A stretch of DNA of 64,000 bases from Calothrix sp. PCC 7716. GTDB lineage: Bacteria; Cyanobacteriota; Cyanobacteriia; Cyanobacteriales; Nostocaceae. The position numbers were made by a program, and so were the translations under genes. Each line of letters starts with the position of its first letter. Positions within the stretch are counted from its first letter, which is position 1. Under the pieces are notes generated by a model. That model was not told where the DNA came from, did not search any database, and worked only from the letters and a program-made list of their open reading frames with translations. This document shows, one piece after another, positions 63,946 to 64,000 of this stretch. The stretch covers positions 3,658,001-3,722,000 of the forward strand of contig NZ_AP025018.1 in NCBI RefSeq assembly GCF_019977735.1, read 5' to 3'.

Positions 63946-64000
63946 TGTTAGAATTAGATTGCAAGGTGGATGCTAGCCTGTTGAGTGTTTGTAGCAGTTT

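Noticed and set aside
1-64000. tRNA, rRNA or riboswitch genes
   Set aside because: No T-loop, anticodon-arm or riboswitch consensus was recognised in the intergenic regions; a covariance-model search would be needed to exclude them.

Overview
The window looks like chromosome from a filamentous, probably nitrogen-fixing cyanobacterium of the Nostocales (Calothrix, Scytonema, Tolypothrix or Rivularia type). The signs are an AT-rich background, a cyAbrB regulator, a DUF6335 protein, a DUF1257/Ycf35 protein, a DUF4351 protein, a giant Ser/Thr kinase with STAND, GAF and AAA modules, a vMAP-N protein, and an NHL-nifU-hypF-hypC-hypD cluster like the extended hyp operon of Nostoc. Many short palindromic repeats are scattered between genes and sometimes inside them. 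The palindrome GGCGCC occurs about 108 times by hand count, roughly 25 times more than base composition predicts. The usual cyanobacterial HIP1 octamer GCGATCGC was not noticed.

1-6.1 kb: a plus-strand galactose/galactofuranose cluster holds the tail of a glycosyltransferase fused to UDP-galactopyranose mutase, a GH1-like/RmlD-like fusion, and galE cut off by an ISAs1-type element with very long terminal inverted repeats. 6.1-9.9 kb: CheR-type methyltransferase, cyAbrB, a 17M-type stress protein, DoxX and a DUF72 stub. 10-12.3 kb: a nitric-oxide-type module with a Crp/Fnr regulator, a perfect FNR/DNR-like box, a quinol NO reductase gene that has lost its catalytic part, and an intact truncated hemoglobin. 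12.3-20 kb: small hypothetical genes, a GT2 transferase, a partly duplicated DUF1257 locus, an OmpR-type two-component system and a PepSY protein. 20-28.7 kb: envelope and transport genes (acyltransferase, HtrA protease, PstS, an SbmA-like ABC protein with an altered Walker A motif, cupin, MFS).

28.7-43 kb: DUF6335, then a minus-strand Leloir operon galT - M24-like protein - galK, and further on a GH2 glycosidase. Between them lie a 1906-residue kinase-STAND-GAF-AAA protein and a vMAP-N/AAA protein that share the same AAA-like module. These two are the best candidate for a little-described signalling or conflict system. 43-49 kb: a TetR regulator fused to an IS1 InsA-like domain, divergent from an FAD monooxygenase and a Rieske oxygenase, then DUF4351 and pentapeptide-repeat proteins. 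49-54.9 kb: the hyp cluster for [NiFe]-hydrogenase maturation; hypE, hypA and hypB are not seen in the window.

55-64 kb is a decayed mobile zone. It has a Kelch gene running into a relic copy of nifU/NHL, a relic of an AAA_25 ATPase gene, two ribbon-helix-helix proteins, the intact AAA_25 (RepA-like) ATPase, an IS66-type transposase and an LRV/WD40 pseudogene. The intact ATPase gene and its relic share iteron-like ATACCGAACA repeats, which suggests the remains of an integrated plasmid or similar element. No tRNA, rRNA or CRISPR array was recognised.
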